Assembly: GCF_004022705.2 (NCBI RefSeq)
Contig: NZ_RZOY02000001.1
Coordinates: forward strand, 254,956-318,955
From: Mesorhizobium sp. M2D.F.Ca.ET.226.01.1.1
GTDB lineage: Bacteria > Pseudomonadota > Alphaproteobacteria > Rhizobiales > Rhizobiaceae
Direction: 5' to 3'
Length of the DNA: 64,000 bases
The first letter of the stretch is position 1. Every line of letters starts with the position of its first letter. Below the pieces are notes generated by a model. The model was not told where the DNA came from and searched no databases. It saw nothing but the letters and a program-made list of their open reading frames with translations. This document shows positions 26,495 through 39,397 of this stretch, one piece after another. The position numbers were made by a program, and so were the translations under genes.

Positions 26495-27264
26495 GAGAAC
26501 GCCGCCATGCCGATGACGGGGGTTGAGGGGACGGCCATGTCGCGCGACTCGAGCAGACCGGCGCAATAGGCCTCGCGGCCCGCCTCCACCGCCTTACCGA
26601 AGGCCGCGGCCATGGCGACGGGGTCGCATGCTTTGGCCACGGCCGTGTTGAGCAGTACCGCATCGTAGCCGAGCTCCATAACGGTGGCGGCGTGGGACGG
26701 GCGGCCGATGCCGGCATCGACGATCAGCGGCACGTCCGGGAAATGGCCGCGCAGGCTCCTAAGCGCATCGGGGTTTTGCGGCCCGCGCGCGGAGCCGATC
26801 GGCGCGCACCAGGGCATCAGCACCCGGCAGCCGGCCTCAAGCAGGCGCTCGGCGACGACGAGGTCGTCGGTCGTATAGGGAAAGACCTCGAAGCCTTCCG
26901 CGACGAGGATCCGTGCCGCCTCAACCAGCCCGAACACATCGGGCTGCAGTGTATCGTGGTTGCCGATCACCTCAAGCTTGATCCAGTCCGTGCCGAACAC
27001 CTCGCGCGCCATCCGCGCCGTCGTCACCGCCTCGTTCACCGAATGGCAGCCTGCGGTGTTGGGCAGAACGCGAACGCCGAGCGACTGGACCAGCGACCAG
27101 AACTGGCCGCCGGACTTGCCGCCGGAGGTCTCTCGGCGCAGCGATACGGTGACGATCTCTGCACCGGACGCCTTGACCGCCTCAGCCATGATGGCAGGCG
27201 AGGGGTAGAGCGCGGTACCGAGCAGCAGGCGGGACGAGAGCTTTTGTCCGTAGAGCTCGACCAT
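26491..27264 (-). CDS. thiG: Thiazole synthase
   Basis: A 257-residue TIM barrel forming the thiazole ring from dehydroglycine, deoxyxylulose phosphate and ThiS thiocarboxylate. [10 protein letters not shown] near the N-terminus, the Schiff-base lysine in [36 protein letters not shown] and [10 protein letters not shown] are diagnostic. It begins 3 bp after thiS. Confidence 0.95.
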   Translation of the reverse strand: MVELYGQKLSSRLLLGTALYPSPAIMAEAVKASGAEIVTVSLRRETSGGKSGGQFWSLVQSLGVRVLPNTAGCHSVNEAVTTARMAREVFGTDWIKLEVIGNHDTLQPDVFGLVEAARILVAEGFEVFPYTTDDLVVAERLLEAGCRVLMPWCAPIGSARGPQNPDALRSLRGHFPDVPLIVDAGIGRPSHAATVMELGYDAVLLNTAVAKACDPVAMAAAFGKAVEAGREAYCAGLLESRDMAVPSTPVIGMAAFS

Positions 27265-27267
27265 GGA

Positions 27268-27448
27268 TTAGCCCCCCTTCATCGGCGAAAGGATTTCGAT
27301 GCGGTCACCCTCGGTGAGCTGGCAGCGGTCGCGCTCCCTGGCCGGCACGACGTCGCCGTTCAGTGCGGTGGCGAGCCAGCCGCCCTGGAAATCGAGTTCG
27401 GCGAGCAAAGCGGCAAGCGTCTCGGCCGCGACCTCGTGGCTCTGGCCG

Positions 27449-27465
<17 letters not shown>
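27268..27465 (-). CDS. thiS: ThiS sulfur-carrier protein
   Basis: A 65-residue ubiquitin-like beta-grasp protein with the essential C-terminal Gly-Gly (SPMKGG). It carries the sulfur for ThiG as a thiocarboxylate. The start overlaps the end of thiO by 17 bp, so translation is coupled. No ThiF gene is in the window, so activation depends on a protein encoded elsewhere. Confidence 0.95.
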
Positions 27466-30472
<3,007 letters not shown>

Positions 30473-30553
30473 ACGAGGATGGACGATGGGAGGTGGCACT
30501 GTCAACTCTTTAGGCGTACGCCGACTCGACCGAACCCTCAAAGTGGCCGTTGT

Positions 30554-31765
30554 TCAGCTTGAACCGTCTTTTCTGTGCATCAGAGATGGCGCCGAAAAAG
30601 AAATTGCGACAAAGGCCAGCGCGGTGACGCTGAAGCTGCCCGCGAGCGAGGAGATTTGAGCGATCAGCCCCAGCAATCCTGGCCCTAACAGCAGTCCGGC
30701 ATATCCGATCGTCGTTACGGTTGACATGGCACGAGCAGCAGACCTGCCGCCCACACGGCCAGCAGCCGCAAAAAGGGTAGGCACAATGTTGGCAAGGCCA
30801 AGACCACAAACCGTGAGCGCCGCGAAAACAATGATAAGATTGCCGCCCATGAGGATCATTGCGAGCACTGAACCTGCGCAAACCATCGCGCAGTAGCGCA
30901 GTGTTCGCACCTGACCGATTGAGTTGGCGATAGCGTCACCGAACAGGCGCCCCATTGCCATCATCGTCGAGAACGCAGCGAAGCCGTAAGCTCCTGCACT
31001 TTCTGATCCACCCGATCGCGTCACGATGTAGATCGCGCTCCAATCGATCATTCCGCCCTCGGCCAGCATTCCTAGAAATGCTAGACCGCCCAGGAGGTAG
31101 AGGTGCCTATTGAAGGCACTCTGGGATCGAGCATCCCCGATCTCGACAGCGGCGGCAGGGGCGTGGATCCAGCTCAACTGGTTCCATCCAGCCCAGGCGA
31201 CGAGCGCAACCGTCGCAACACCAATTCCAGTCACCCCAAGGCAAAGGCTTAAAGCGCCGCCCCCTGACAGTATCCGTCCCACGACCAAAGCGCCCGCCAA
31301 GCTTCCGAAACTAAACACGGCGTGGAATGACGACATCACCTGCCGACGCATAAGACGCTCCAACGCCGAGGCGTCTGTGTTCATCGACACGTCCAGCGTT
31401 CCAAACCCGGCGCCGGCAAGGAACACAATCATTGCTAGCGAAAGGGCTCCTCCGGCCCAAGGAAGGGCCAACAGCGCGAAGCCGAATGTGAGCGAGCCCA
31501 AAAGGCTGAGCAGACTACTCGGAACAATCGCCACCAAGCGGCCGACATTGACCATCATCGCGATCGCGCCCAGCGCGAAGCAAATCAGGACGAGTCCAAG
31601 TTGCCCCTTGGCGAGGCTCATCTGAATGCTGAGAACTGGGAGGGAGGATGCCCAGGCACCAATGCCGACGCCGCCGCCTAAGAAGAAGAGGCTGCAGAAC
31701 AAACGGCTGTTTTGGATGGCTGAAGCGATCGTCGGGCTTTCCTTCACTGCCGTCGACCTCCGCAT
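30554..31765 (-). CDS. MFS transporter, YbjJ-like (paralogue of 23580-24845)
   Basis: A 403-residue, roughly 12-helix major-facilitator protein. LDVSMNTDASALERL, SSFHAVFSFGSLAGALV and LGLANIVPTLFAAAGR match the MFS gene at the other end of the thi operon. ATG 31765 (MRRSTAV) is preferred to earlier methionines because the first helix starts about 15 residues later. It ends just upstream of the riboswitch on the same strand. Substrate unknown. Confidence 0.82.
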   Translation of the reverse strand: MRRSTAVKESPTIASAIQNSRLFCSLFFLGGGVGIGAWASSLPVLSIQMSLAKGQLGLVLICFALGAIAMMVNVGRLVAIVPSSLLSLLGSLTFGFALLALPWAGGALSLAMIVFLAGAGFGTLDVSMNTDASALERLMRRQVMSSFHAVFSFGSLAGALVVGRILSGGGALSLCLGVTGIGVATVALVAWAGWNQLSWIHAPAAAVEIGDARSQSAFNRHLYLLGGLAFLGMLAEGGMIDWSAIYIVTRSGGSESAGAYGFAAFSTMMAMGRLFGDAIANSIGQVRTLRYCAMVCAGSVLAMILMGGNLIIVFAALTVCGLGLANIVPTLFAAAGRVGGRSAARAMSTVTTIGYAGLLLGPGLLGLIAQISSLAGSFSVTALAFVAISFSAPSLMHRKDGSS

Positions 31766-31825
31766 GGCTTCGTCGTTTTTGTCTAGGTGCCACTGGCCAT
31801 GCGATGCAAACGCTTTGCCTCTCAT

Positions 31826-32367
31826 AACAAACACCAACGAGCGAGGTGGTTTTTTCGCTCGAATCTCATCAGTAATTGGCGAGAGCCGACACTCGGGCAA
31901 TTTCGCAAGTCACCGATAGCCGACGCATAACGACGCGGTGAGGATCCATGGCTTGCCGATAGGCGATCCAGTTTCGTAGCCCGCTGGCGATTGGAACTTA
32001 AAGCTCGTTCACCTAAATGTGATAAAGTAGGAAAGCCCAAGCTCGGCGCAAAATCCCCGAATCGACCCGTTTCTTTAGCAGGGTGACGCACTCCCCGCGT
32101 CTTGCTGCAACAACATTCGCCCCCCTGCGAAATTGCTGTTCGAGCGGAAACGGCGGCAAATACCGGGCAAGTCGGGTCGCTCCGGTGTTACGAAAACAAC
32201 AACATGGTTCCTGCCTCACGCAGGCCAGACACCAAAGCATGCGATCGACAAGGGAGGTTTTGACGACATACGGTCGGCCGTCTCGCCTTGGCCTGGAGTG
32301 CCTTGGGCTCGCGCCGTCTAGTGCGTGTTAGATCGCAGTAAAAGAACGTTGCCTGCACCTGTCGAAT
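31826..32367. other. Intergenic stretch, nothing recognised
   Basis: About 540 bp between the MFS gene and the leader ORF. Short open frames exist (for example a cysteine-rich one on the minus strand) but none has a ribosome binding site or recognisable motif. Confidence 0.45.
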
Positions 32368-32383
32368 AAAGGAGTGCGCCCTC

Positions 32384-32437
32384 ATGCCTTGCGTGTGGAC
32401 GAACGATTTCTCTTGGCCTTCGGAATCGCAGCCATGA
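32384..32437 (+). CDS. 17-residue leader ORF coupled to the ABC ATPase gene
   Basis: ATG at 32384 is preceded by AAAGGAG with a 9-nt spacer, the best Shine-Dalgarno in the region. The peptide MPCVWTNDFSWPSESQP ends at TGA 32435-32437, which overlaps the ATPase start ATG 32434-32436 (ATGA). The ATPase start itself has no good Shine-Dalgarno, so its translation probably depends on ribosomes terminating this leader. The peptide contains two Trp and one Cys but no codon run suggesting attenuation. Confidence 0.5.
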   Translation: MPCVWTNDFSWPSESQP

Positions 32438-33576
32438 TCCGCTTCGAGAACGTCTGGAAGGTCTACGGCAACTATGCCGCCATATATGACCTTCAGCTTG
32501 AAGTCAGGGACGGCGAGTTCATGGTCTTCGTCGGGCCTTCTGGTTGTGGCAAAACCACGACGCTGAAGATGCTCGCCGGGCTTGAGTTGCCCTCATTCGG
32601 CCGAATCTGGTCCGACGACAAGGACATCACGCTCCTGCCATCTGGCCAACGCGACGTCGCGATGGTTTTCCAAAGCTACGCGCTTTATCCTCATATGACT
32701 GTTGAGCGGAACCTCGCTTTCGGACCGACGGTTCGGGGCGAGCCCAAGGCAGAGATAGCCGACCGCGTCAAGCACGTAGCCTCTCTCGTAGGACTGGAAA
32801 CTCTTCTTCGGCGACGTCCGGATGAACTATCTGGTGGCCAACGTCAGCGAGTGGCGCTTGGGCGGGCGATGATCCGTCAGCCGCGAATTTTTCTCCTCGA
32901 CGAACCGCTCTCGAATCTGGATGCGGGATTGCGCACGCGGATGAGGGCAGAGATCGCTGAGCTGCAGCGCCGTGTTGGCGTGACGACGGTCTATGTGACC
33001 CACGACCAAGTGGAAGCGATGACCATGGGCCATCGCATCGCCGTGTTCAATCAGGGACGCATTTTGCAGGTTGATACGCCCGCCAACCTCTACAGAGCAC
33101 CCGCCAACAAATTTGTCGGAACGTTCATCGGGTCACCCAAGATGAATATCCTCCCGGCCGCGCTTTCGGCGACCGGCGGTGCGGTGGACGTCAAATGCCT
33201 TGGAACGGAGTTTTCCGTATCCGGGCAATATCTCGCCGACAACGATCTCCCCTCGTCCGTCGAGCTTGGAATTCGCCCAGACGACATACACTGGACGAAG
33301 GACGCTCCGTCGAGATGCACTCAGAAAATGCAGGGCATCGTCAGCGGAGTTGAAACGACCGGCTCGGAGACCTTCGTCCTCGTGAACGTCCGAGGAACCG
33401 AAGTAAACTCCAAGTTCCCGAGCTTCGCACCTATCCGGATCGGCCAGACTGTCGACCTCGTATTCGATCCCGTGGACTTGCATTTCTTCGATGCCGTAAC
33501 CGGAAATACGCTCCGAAAAGACCTACCGGGACAATCGGAAAGATCCGAACTTCGCCCTACCCAGCCAATCAACTGA
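32434..33576 (+). CDS. Sugar ABC transporter ATPase (MalK/UgpC type)
   Basis: A 380-residue ATPase of the CUT1 carbohydrate family. Walker A GPSGCGKTT (about 36-44), Q-loop VFQSYALYPHMTV, signature LSGGQRQRVALGRA, Walker B IFLLDEPLSNLD, and switch VYVTHDQVEA. The C-terminal 120 residues are a TOBE/MOP domain with the ELGIRPDDI motif. Coupled to the leader ORF; followed 21 bp later by the binding-protein gene. Confidence 0.92.
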   Translation: MIRFENVWKVYGNYAAIYDLQLEVRDGEFMVFVGPSGCGKTTTLKMLAGLELPSFGRIWSDDKDITLLPSGQRDVAMVFQSYALYPHMTVERNLAFGPTVRGEPKAEIADRVKHVASLVGLETLLRRRPDELSGGQRQRVALGRAMIRQPRIFLLDEPLSNLDAGLRTRMRAEIAELQRRVGVTTVYVTHDQVEAMTMGHRIAVFNQGRILQVDTPANLYRAPANKFVGTFIGSPKMNILPAALSATGGAVDVKCLGTEFSVSGQYLADNDLPSSVELGIRPDDIHWTKDAPSRCTQKMQGIVSGVETTGSETFVLVNVRGTEVNSKFPSFAPIRIGQTVDLVFDPVDLHFFDAVTGNTLRKDLPGQSERSELRPTQPIN

Positions 33577-33597
33577 AGAATGGAAGGAACGTTTGCG

Positions 33598-34971
33598 ATG
33601 AACACCAGAGTACTTTCTCGGTTTCGATCTGCGCTGCTTGGCGCGACGGTCATGCTCGGCGCAACGATTGCTGCCGGCAGTTCGGCAATTGCCGGTGACA
33701 CTTTGAAGGTCGCCTACAGCCTGGACTACTTCATGAGCTCTCCGGATCTGGCCAAGAAATGGTTCGGCGAAATGAAAACCCAGTTCGAGGCCGCCAACCC
33801 CGGTGCCACCCTGGAACCAATCCCGATTCCTGGCAGCTTCGATGATTTCAACACCAAGCTCAGTCTTCTTATGAACTCACCCGCGACCGCTCCCGACGTG
33901 ATCCAGATTGCGGCGCAAAGCGCCGGTCAATGGTCCGGCAGCGGGCTCCTGGCACCGTTGGATGATGAGCTGAAGTCTCGCGACTGGTGGCAGTCCTATC
34001 CCGAACCCATCAAGCAGGAAGGGACCATTGACGGCAAAGTCTATGCCGTGAGCGAAGGCGTCAACACCTTCGGCCTGCTCTACGATCGTGAGAATTTCGC
34101 AAAGGCCGGCCTGCCAAAGGACTGGAGCCCGAAATCGTGGAAAGACATCCTCGACGCCGCCAGAGCCATCAAGAAGGGCGCTCCTTCCGTATGGCCCATA
34201 TGGCTCATGACCGGAACGGCGCAGGGTTCGGAAGGCACGCTCATGGGCGCCGGCCTGCTCCTTTCGGCTTCGAGCGACCCTACCATCCTCGATGAAAAGA
34301 CAAAAAAATGGGTGGTGGACAGCAAGGGCTTGCGCGAGATGCTGAGCTTCTACCGCGATGCCGCTGCCGAGGGGTTGCTGGCGCCCGCCTCCCAAATCTT
34401 GGATGCCAACGCTCCAAACAACGGCGCCCAGCATATGCCAAAGCACGAGCTCGGCATCGGATTTGCTGGCAACTATTGGCCGACCATGTGGAACAAGACG
34501 ATCTGCACGCCCTGTTGGGATGATCCCGACAACTCGATCGCACTCGCTCCATTGCCAACATCGCTTGGCCAGGCGCCGGGCTTTGCCGCGTCCTTCGGTG
34601 GGTGGAGCCTGTCAGTTAACGCCAAGGCCTCGAACATGAAGTTGGCCTGGTCCCTGATCGACATCATGCAGAAGAAGGCCAATCTGGTTGAGCTCGACCA
34701 ATATGGCGGCCTTGTGCCTCCAGTGCCGGCGTATGCCGAAGACCCTGGCTATGTGGCCTTTGCCAAGAAGCCGTTCCAGGTGGAGTATTCAAAGCTGATC
34801 GCGAACGCGCACAGCATGCCGGCCAGCACTGAATACAGCGTTTGGAGCTTTGCTGTAGCGCAGGCGACGGAAACTCTGGTTCTCAAGCCTGAGACGCCTA
34901 TCGATGACGTCGTGAAGACGATGCGGGAATATGTCGTCAACCAACTCGGCGACGATCGCGTCGAGCCGTAG
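33598..34971 (+). CDS. Sugar ABC transporter substrate-binding protein
   Basis: A 457-residue extracellular solute-binding protein, family 1 (UgpB/MalE-like). The signal peptide is ALLGATVMLGATIAAGSSAIAG (about 12-33), Sec type. ATG 33598 has GGAAGGAA upstream. The sequence is rich in Trp (e.g. WFGEM, DWWQSYP, WPTMWNK), as usual for carbohydrate binding. Ligand unknown. Confidence 0.9.
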   Translation: MNTRVLSRFRSALLGATVMLGATIAAGSSAIAGDTLKVAYSLDYFMSSPDLAKKWFGEMKTQFEAANPGATLEPIPIPGSFDDFNTKLSLLMNSPATAPDVIQIAAQSAGQWSGSGLLAPLDDELKSRDWWQSYPEPIKQEGTIDGKVYAVSEGVNTFGLLYDRENFAKAGLPKDWSPKSWKDILDAARAIKKGAPSVWPIWLMTGTAQGSEGTLMGAGLLLSASSDPTILDEKTKKWVVDSKGLREMLSFYRDAAAEGLLAPASQILDANAPNNGAQHMPKHELGIGFAGNYWPTMWNKTICTPCWDDPDNSIALAPLPTSLGQAPGFAASFGGWSLSVNAKASNMKLAWSLIDIMQKKANLVELDQYGGLVPPVPAYAEDPGYVAFAKKPFQVEYSKLIANAHSMPASTEYSVWSFAVAQATETLVLKPETPIDDVVKTMREYVVNQLGDDRVEP

Positions 34972-34984
34972 AGGATATGCGCAG

Positions 34985-35920
34985 ATGTCGGTGCTAACCC
35001 AAAACTCGGACGCACGCACCTTAGGGTTGCCCGAAAAATTGCGCCTTGAAGCGCGCCTTGACAAGGCGCGCTTCAACCCGGCGAGCCTCGTGCTGCTCGC
35101 GCCGGCCACCGTGCTGCTGCTTGGCTTGTTTCTGGTACCTGTGGCGTATGCGATTTATCTGGGCTTTACCAACCTTCAGCTCATAGGGCTGCATGCCGTC
35201 AACTACCGCTTCACGGGATGGGCAAATGTAAATACCCTGATCCACGACGCGACTTTTTATCAATCGATCTGGCTAACGGTCTTGTTTGTGGTCGGGTCGG
35301 GAGCAGTGGGCGCGACCCTGCTCGGTCTTGTCATGGCAATCGCCATGCAGGACTGTTTGCGGTTGATCCGCCAGATTGCAGGCGCCCTGGCAATTGTCGC
35401 ATGGACATTGCCACCCACGACAATTGCCATCGTTTGGAAAGCAAGCAGCACCGAGTCCGGAATTATTCCGACCCTGCTGGGAAACCCGAACTATGATTTG
35501 CTGTACGATCAGGCCATGCTGATTGTCTGCCTGGCAAATTCGTGGTCGCTCGCTGGGCTCGCGATGATCATGTTCTCGGCCGCGCTTCGCAACGTACCCG
35601 AGGAGATACTCGCTGCCGCCAGATTGGAAGGAGCCTCTCGCGCTCAGACGTTGTTCAAGGTGACCTTGCCGATGCTTCGATCCACGATCGTCACATCCTC
35701 ACTTCTCATGACACTTCTCACCTTTGGCAATTTTACGCTTGTCTACCTGATGACCGCCGGCGGCCCTGGAAATCAGACAAACATCTTGCCGGTCTACTCT
35801 TATCTGCAAGGCTTCAAGTTCTTCAACCTGGGTTATTCAGCCTTGCTTGGCAACGTGATTGTCCTGATCTCGGCAGCGCTGGGAGGGCTATTCGTCCTTC
35901 TCGGAAAACAGCGCCGATGA
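34985..35920 (+). CDS. Sugar ABC transporter permease (MalF/UgpA type)
   Basis: A 311-residue permease with about six helices, the first at about 34-54. The EAA loop is EEILAAARLEGASRAQTLFKVTLPML (about 210-235). ATG 34985 has GAGGAT upstream and follows the binding-protein stop by 13 bp. Confidence 0.9.
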   Translation: MSVLTQNSDARTLGLPEKLRLEARLDKARFNPASLVLLAPATVLLLGLFLVPVAYAIYLGFTNLQLIGLHAVNYRFTGWANVNTLIHDATFYQSIWLTVLFVVGSGAVGATLLGLVMAIAMQDCLRLIRQIAGALAIVAWTLPPTTIAIVWKASSTESGIIPTLLGNPNYDLLYDQAMLIVCLANSWSLAGLAMIMFSAALRNVPEEILAAARLEGASRAQTLFKVTLPMLRSTIVTSSLLMTLLTFGNFTLVYLMTAGGPGNQTNILPVYSYLQGFKFFNLGYSALLGNVIVLISAALGGLFVLLGKQRR

Positions 35921-36103
35921 GGTACCTTTGTTCCACCGTGGTAAGCGTTACCAGAGCGGAGCGAGGACGCGTATGCGTGATATGGCACACGCAAACGCAA
36001 TGCTGGCCGGCGCGCGCTTCAGGTGAAGCTCTCCGGACGGCTCGCGGACGACAATAGCGCGCCGCTGGTGAGCCGAATACAACTCGCGCACTCTGCAAGT
36101 GGG

Positions 36104-36991
36104 ATGACTGAGATGACTCAAGATGTTCAGCCTAGCAAGTCGACAGAGTTGCCGCCCTGGTCGCATCTCACTCCCAATAAAGTGCCTCGCTGGAGCTTTT
36201 CCAAGGTTTTCAGCAACATCGTAATTTCTGTGCTCGCACTATTCTTTGCGATACCTATGTTATGGCTTGCGCTGGCTTCCGTTGATAAAAACGCAACTTT
36301 TCAGACGAAGATTCCGGTACTTACCGCTGAGCATTACATCGTTTCTCTCGAGTCGGGAAACCTCGCTGCGCTGCGCAACAGCCTGGTCATATCTCTTGTC
36401 GCGTCAGCCATCGGCACGGTTGCGGGCTTCTTTGCGGCTTATTCCTTTTCGCGTCATCATATTGTTTGGAAAGGTCCGATCCTGCTGGGCATCCTGTTTC
36501 TATCCGGTGTTCCAATCACGATCCTCATCGTCCCAATGTATGAGATGTTCACCTCAGCCGGGCTTCTGACAATGTTCCCGACCGCAGTCCTGCTCGGGGT
36601 TACCGCTCTTCCGTTCCAGATCTATCTTATAAAGAACTTCATTGATGCCATACCGCGCGATCTCGAAGAGGCCGCCTATATCGAACGGGCAAAAACATGG
36701 CGCGTGTTGTGGTCGGTGATACTTCCGCTGACGATGCCCGGTCTCGCGTCGGCGGCTCTGTTCGGCTTCGTCAACGCCTGGGGCAGTTTCCTGATACCGC
36801 TTGTGCTGATCAGTTCCGACGATCAGCAAGCTGCTCCGGTTAGGCTCTTTGGTTTCGTGAATGCCACGTCTATCGACTACGGGGCGATCGCGGCTTACTC
36901 CATCATCTATTCGTTGCCTGTCGTGGTCCTCTATCTGGCACTATCGCGGCAGTTCAAAACCGGCTTCGTTCTGGGCGGCGCAGTGCGCTAG
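36104..36991 (+). CDS. Sugar ABC transporter permease (MalG/UgpE type)
   Basis: A 295-residue permease; first helix at about 31-51, EAA loop DLEEAAYIERAKTWRVLWSVILPL near 186-209, C-terminal VLGGAVR resembling the conserved GLTAGAVK end of MalG-type proteins. The start may be ATG 36104 or 36113. The 183-bp gap after the previous permease is unusual for such operons and contains no recognisable gene. Confidence 0.87.
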   Translation: MTEMTQDVQPSKSTELPPWSHLTPNKVPRWSFSKVFSNIVISVLALFFAIPMLWLALASVDKNATFQTKIPVLTAEHYIVSLESGNLAALRNSLVISLVASAIGTVAGFFAAYSFSRHHIVWKGPILLGILFLSGVPITILIVPMYEMFTSAGLLTMFPTAVLLGVTALPFQIYLIKNFIDAIPRDLEEAAYIERAKTWRVLWSVILPLTMPGLASAALFGFVNAWGSFLIPLVLISSDDQQAAPVRLFGFVNATSIDYGAIAAYSIIYSLPVVVLYLALSRQFKTGFVLGGAVR

Positions 36992-37338
36992 CAAAACCGC
37001 GATCGTGCCTCGCAAGGTGCGGCATGGCTCGAGCGCTCCATCAAATAATGTGACGGGCGAACTCGTTGATAATCCGCGGTGTCGGTGTTGCCGATTGCAG
37101 GCTGTTGGTTGGCTTCTGCGGTCGCGCCAGGGTGGCTGGACCAGCGGAATCTGGTGCCGATCCTCCGATAGCACATGAGACTTCTCGACTGCTTTGAAGA
37201 GCTTCCCAGGTGCTACGCACCGGAACAGGATGTGGCTTCTGAGTGGGGCGAGTGCCGGCGAGCTAACGCGCAGGTCGCTGTGGATATGACCGACGAGCGT
37301 CGGCCTTTGTCTTCGCGGCTGGAACGATCAAGGTGATC
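36992..37338. other. Intergenic stretch, nothing recognised
   Basis: About 350 bp between convergent genes; no coding frame, strong hairpin or repeat seen. Confidence 0.45.
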
Positions 37339-38934
37339 CTACTTTCCTCGCTTGATGAAATCCGCGGTTCGTTCGCCGATCATGATGCAAACGGCGTTGG
37401 GATTGCCTGAAATAAGGGTTGGCATGACCGAGGCGTCGGCTACGCGAAGACCCTCAAGACCGTGGACGCGGAGCCTGGGATCGACGACCGCCATATCGTC
37501 ATGGCCTATACGGCAGGTGCCGGCGGGATGAAGCGCGGCATGCGCGGCCTCTTGGCAGAACCTTCTTACTTGGATCGGCGTCATCGTCGCGGCGGAGGGG
37601 ATTTGTCTCGACGCAATATAGCGCCGGATGGCCGGTTGCTCCATGATATCGAAGGCGCCCATGGTTCCTTCAACCACCGCATCGAGATCATAGGGGTCAG
37701 AAAAATATCGCGGCGCCACCCGTGGATTGGCATAAGGATCGGCGCTTTTGAGCGTCACTTCCCCTCGGGACCGGGGCCGGATCTGTCCCAGGTTTATCGT
37801 GCAGCCATTTCCGCCGGGGACGGCGTCAACCCCTTCCTCAATGCCCGCACCCACAACCATGAAATATTGCACATCCGGGATCGGTTCGCTTGCGTTGCCC
37901 CACCAGAACGCGCCCCCCTCGATCAGGTTCGAAGAAGCCGGGCCATCCCTGAACAGCAGATAGTTCAGGCCAGCGGCGGCTTTCCAGTGCAGCTTCTTAT
38001 ATTTGTCGTAGCTATGGGGCCCGTTCAGCTGATAGACGAGTGATATCTCGATATGGTCCTGCAGGTTCTGTCCGACTCCCGGCAGATCGGCAACGACAGG
38101 AATGCCATGGCCGCGCAAAGCGTCGGCCGGGCCGATCCCCGACAACATCAGCAATTTCGGCGAGGCAATCGCACCTGCCGACACAATCACTTCGCGACTG
38201 GCCATAAGCACCCATTTGCGCCCCTTCGCTACATATTCCACGCCGACGGCCCGCCCATTTTCGACGATTATGCGCGTGACCGTAGAACCGGTTCGAACCT
38301 GTAGATTAGGTCGGTGGCGAGCGGGTTTGATGAAAGCCGTTGCGGCGCTGCTGCGCCGCTTGTTCTTGGCAGTGATCTGGTAAAGACCGCAGCCGGCCTG
38401 GTCGCCCGAATTGAAATCAGGATTATAAGGCAGCCCAGCCTGCTGGCACGCCTGCAGCCAGGCGCGTGAGAGGGGGTGGATGTGGTCGATGTCGGAAACG
38501 CCGAGCGGTCCCCCTATGGCGTGAGCCTGGTTGCAGAACCGGTTGTTGTCTTCCGACCGCAGAAAATAAGGCAACACATCATCATAATTCCAGCCGTCGG
38601 CGCCGAGCGCCTCCCACCGCGCATAGTCGGATGGCGCGCCGCGTATATAGATCATGGCGTTGACTGAACTGCCACCGCCGAGCACGCGGGCCTGGACCAT
38701 GGTCGGCTGCTCGATGCGTGACTGGGCTGCGGTCGGCTCCCATGCGATCCGTTTCAAGAGCGACCCTTGAGCGGTCTTGTAATAGGCACCGGGTATGTGG
38801 ATGTAGGGATTGAAGTCGCGCGGACCTTCCTCCAACAGGAATACCGAGGCATCAGGATCTTCCGAAAGCCGCGAGGCAATCACGCATCCAGTCGAGCCAC
38901 CGCCAACGACGATATAGTCACAGGTAGTCTGCAT
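37339..38934 (-). CDS. GMC-family FAD oxidoreductase
   Basis: A 531-residue choline-dehydrogenase-like flavoprotein. FAD loop [17 protein letters not shown] (8-24), GMC signature [18 protein letters not shown] (about 81-98), second signature [18 protein letters not shown], and catalytic region [15 protein letters not shown] with the conserved His. ATG 38934 fits the family N-terminus and has GAGA upstream. It is closely related along its full length to the GMC gene at 51793-53409, more than to the one at 15971-17581. Oxidises an unknown alcohol or sugar/polyol; adjacency to a sugar importer suggests the substrate. Confidence 0.9.
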   Translation of the reverse strand: MQTTCDYIVVGGGSTGCVIASRLSEDPDASVFLLEEGPRDFNPYIHIPGAYYKTAQGSLLKRIAWEPTAAQSRIEQPTMVQARVLGGGSSVNAMIYIRGAPSDYARWEALGADGWNYDDVLPYFLRSEDNNRFCNQAHAIGGPLGVSDIDHIHPLSRAWLQACQQAGLPYNPDFNSGDQAGCGLYQITAKNKRRSSAATAFIKPARHRPNLQVRTGSTVTRIIVENGRAVGVEYVAKGRKWVLMASREVIVSAGAIASPKLLMLSGIGPADALRGHGIPVVADLPGVGQNLQDHIEISLVYQLNGPHSYDKYKKLHWKAAAGLNYLLFRDGPASSNLIEGGAFWWGNASEPIPDVQYFMVVGAGIEEGVDAVPGGNGCTINLGQIRPRSRGEVTLKSADPYANPRVAPRYFSDPYDLDAVVEGTMGAFDIMEQPAIRRYIASRQIPSAATMTPIQVRRFCQEAAHAALHPAGTCRIGHDDMAVVDPRLRVHGLEGLRVADASVMPTLISGNPNAVCIMIGERTADFIKRGK

Positions 38935-39397
38935 GATTTCATCTCGCGGTCGAATCCCCAGGAGCGCCGATCCGTACCTTGTCATGGGGGTCGATATCCT
39001 CTGATCGAATTCCAACCTGCGCTTCGCTGCAAGGTTACGCCGGATTTGGCGTAACAGCTCTCGTCCTGTCCGAACGTCTGTAGGACGCGTGTCAAAGCTG
39101 GCCCTGCCAATCTTCCACAGTAGGCAAACATCGCGAGCGCATGACAAGTTCGCAATCCATGGAACGTCGAAGCAAGGTGACGCGCTGGGAGAGAATGTTT
39201 GCTGGGGTTTCGGCGTTCGATGCAGGTCCGGACCGCGACATAAGGCACTGGCCCACCGGGGTCGGCCGTGCCGCATCCGGATGGGGCGCACTTCGCGAAA
39301 TGACGCAGAGGCGGCGTCAAGTTACGACAAGAATCGTCCAGACGCGCACTTCTTTTGGCTCCCGCATTGTGGTGTGGTCTGGCGCAGGTAGACCTTG
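38935..39397. other. Divergent intergenic region with one inverted repeat
   Basis: About 460 bp between divergent genes. The only structure noticed is the 8-bp inverted repeat GTTACGCC-6-GGCGTAAC at 39034-39055; no gene is evident. Confidence 0.45.
39034..39055. promoter_or_regulatory. Inverted repeat upstream of the GMC gene
   Basis: GTTACGCC and GGCGTAAC are perfect 8-bp arms separated by 6 bp, 100 bp upstream of the GMC start. The spacing is right for a dimeric repressor; the regulator is unknown. Confidence 0.35.

Noticed and set aside
32013-32240. Cys-rich 75-residue minus-strand frame
   Set aside because: There is no ribosome binding site or homology clue, and the Cys cluster probably reflects chance codons.
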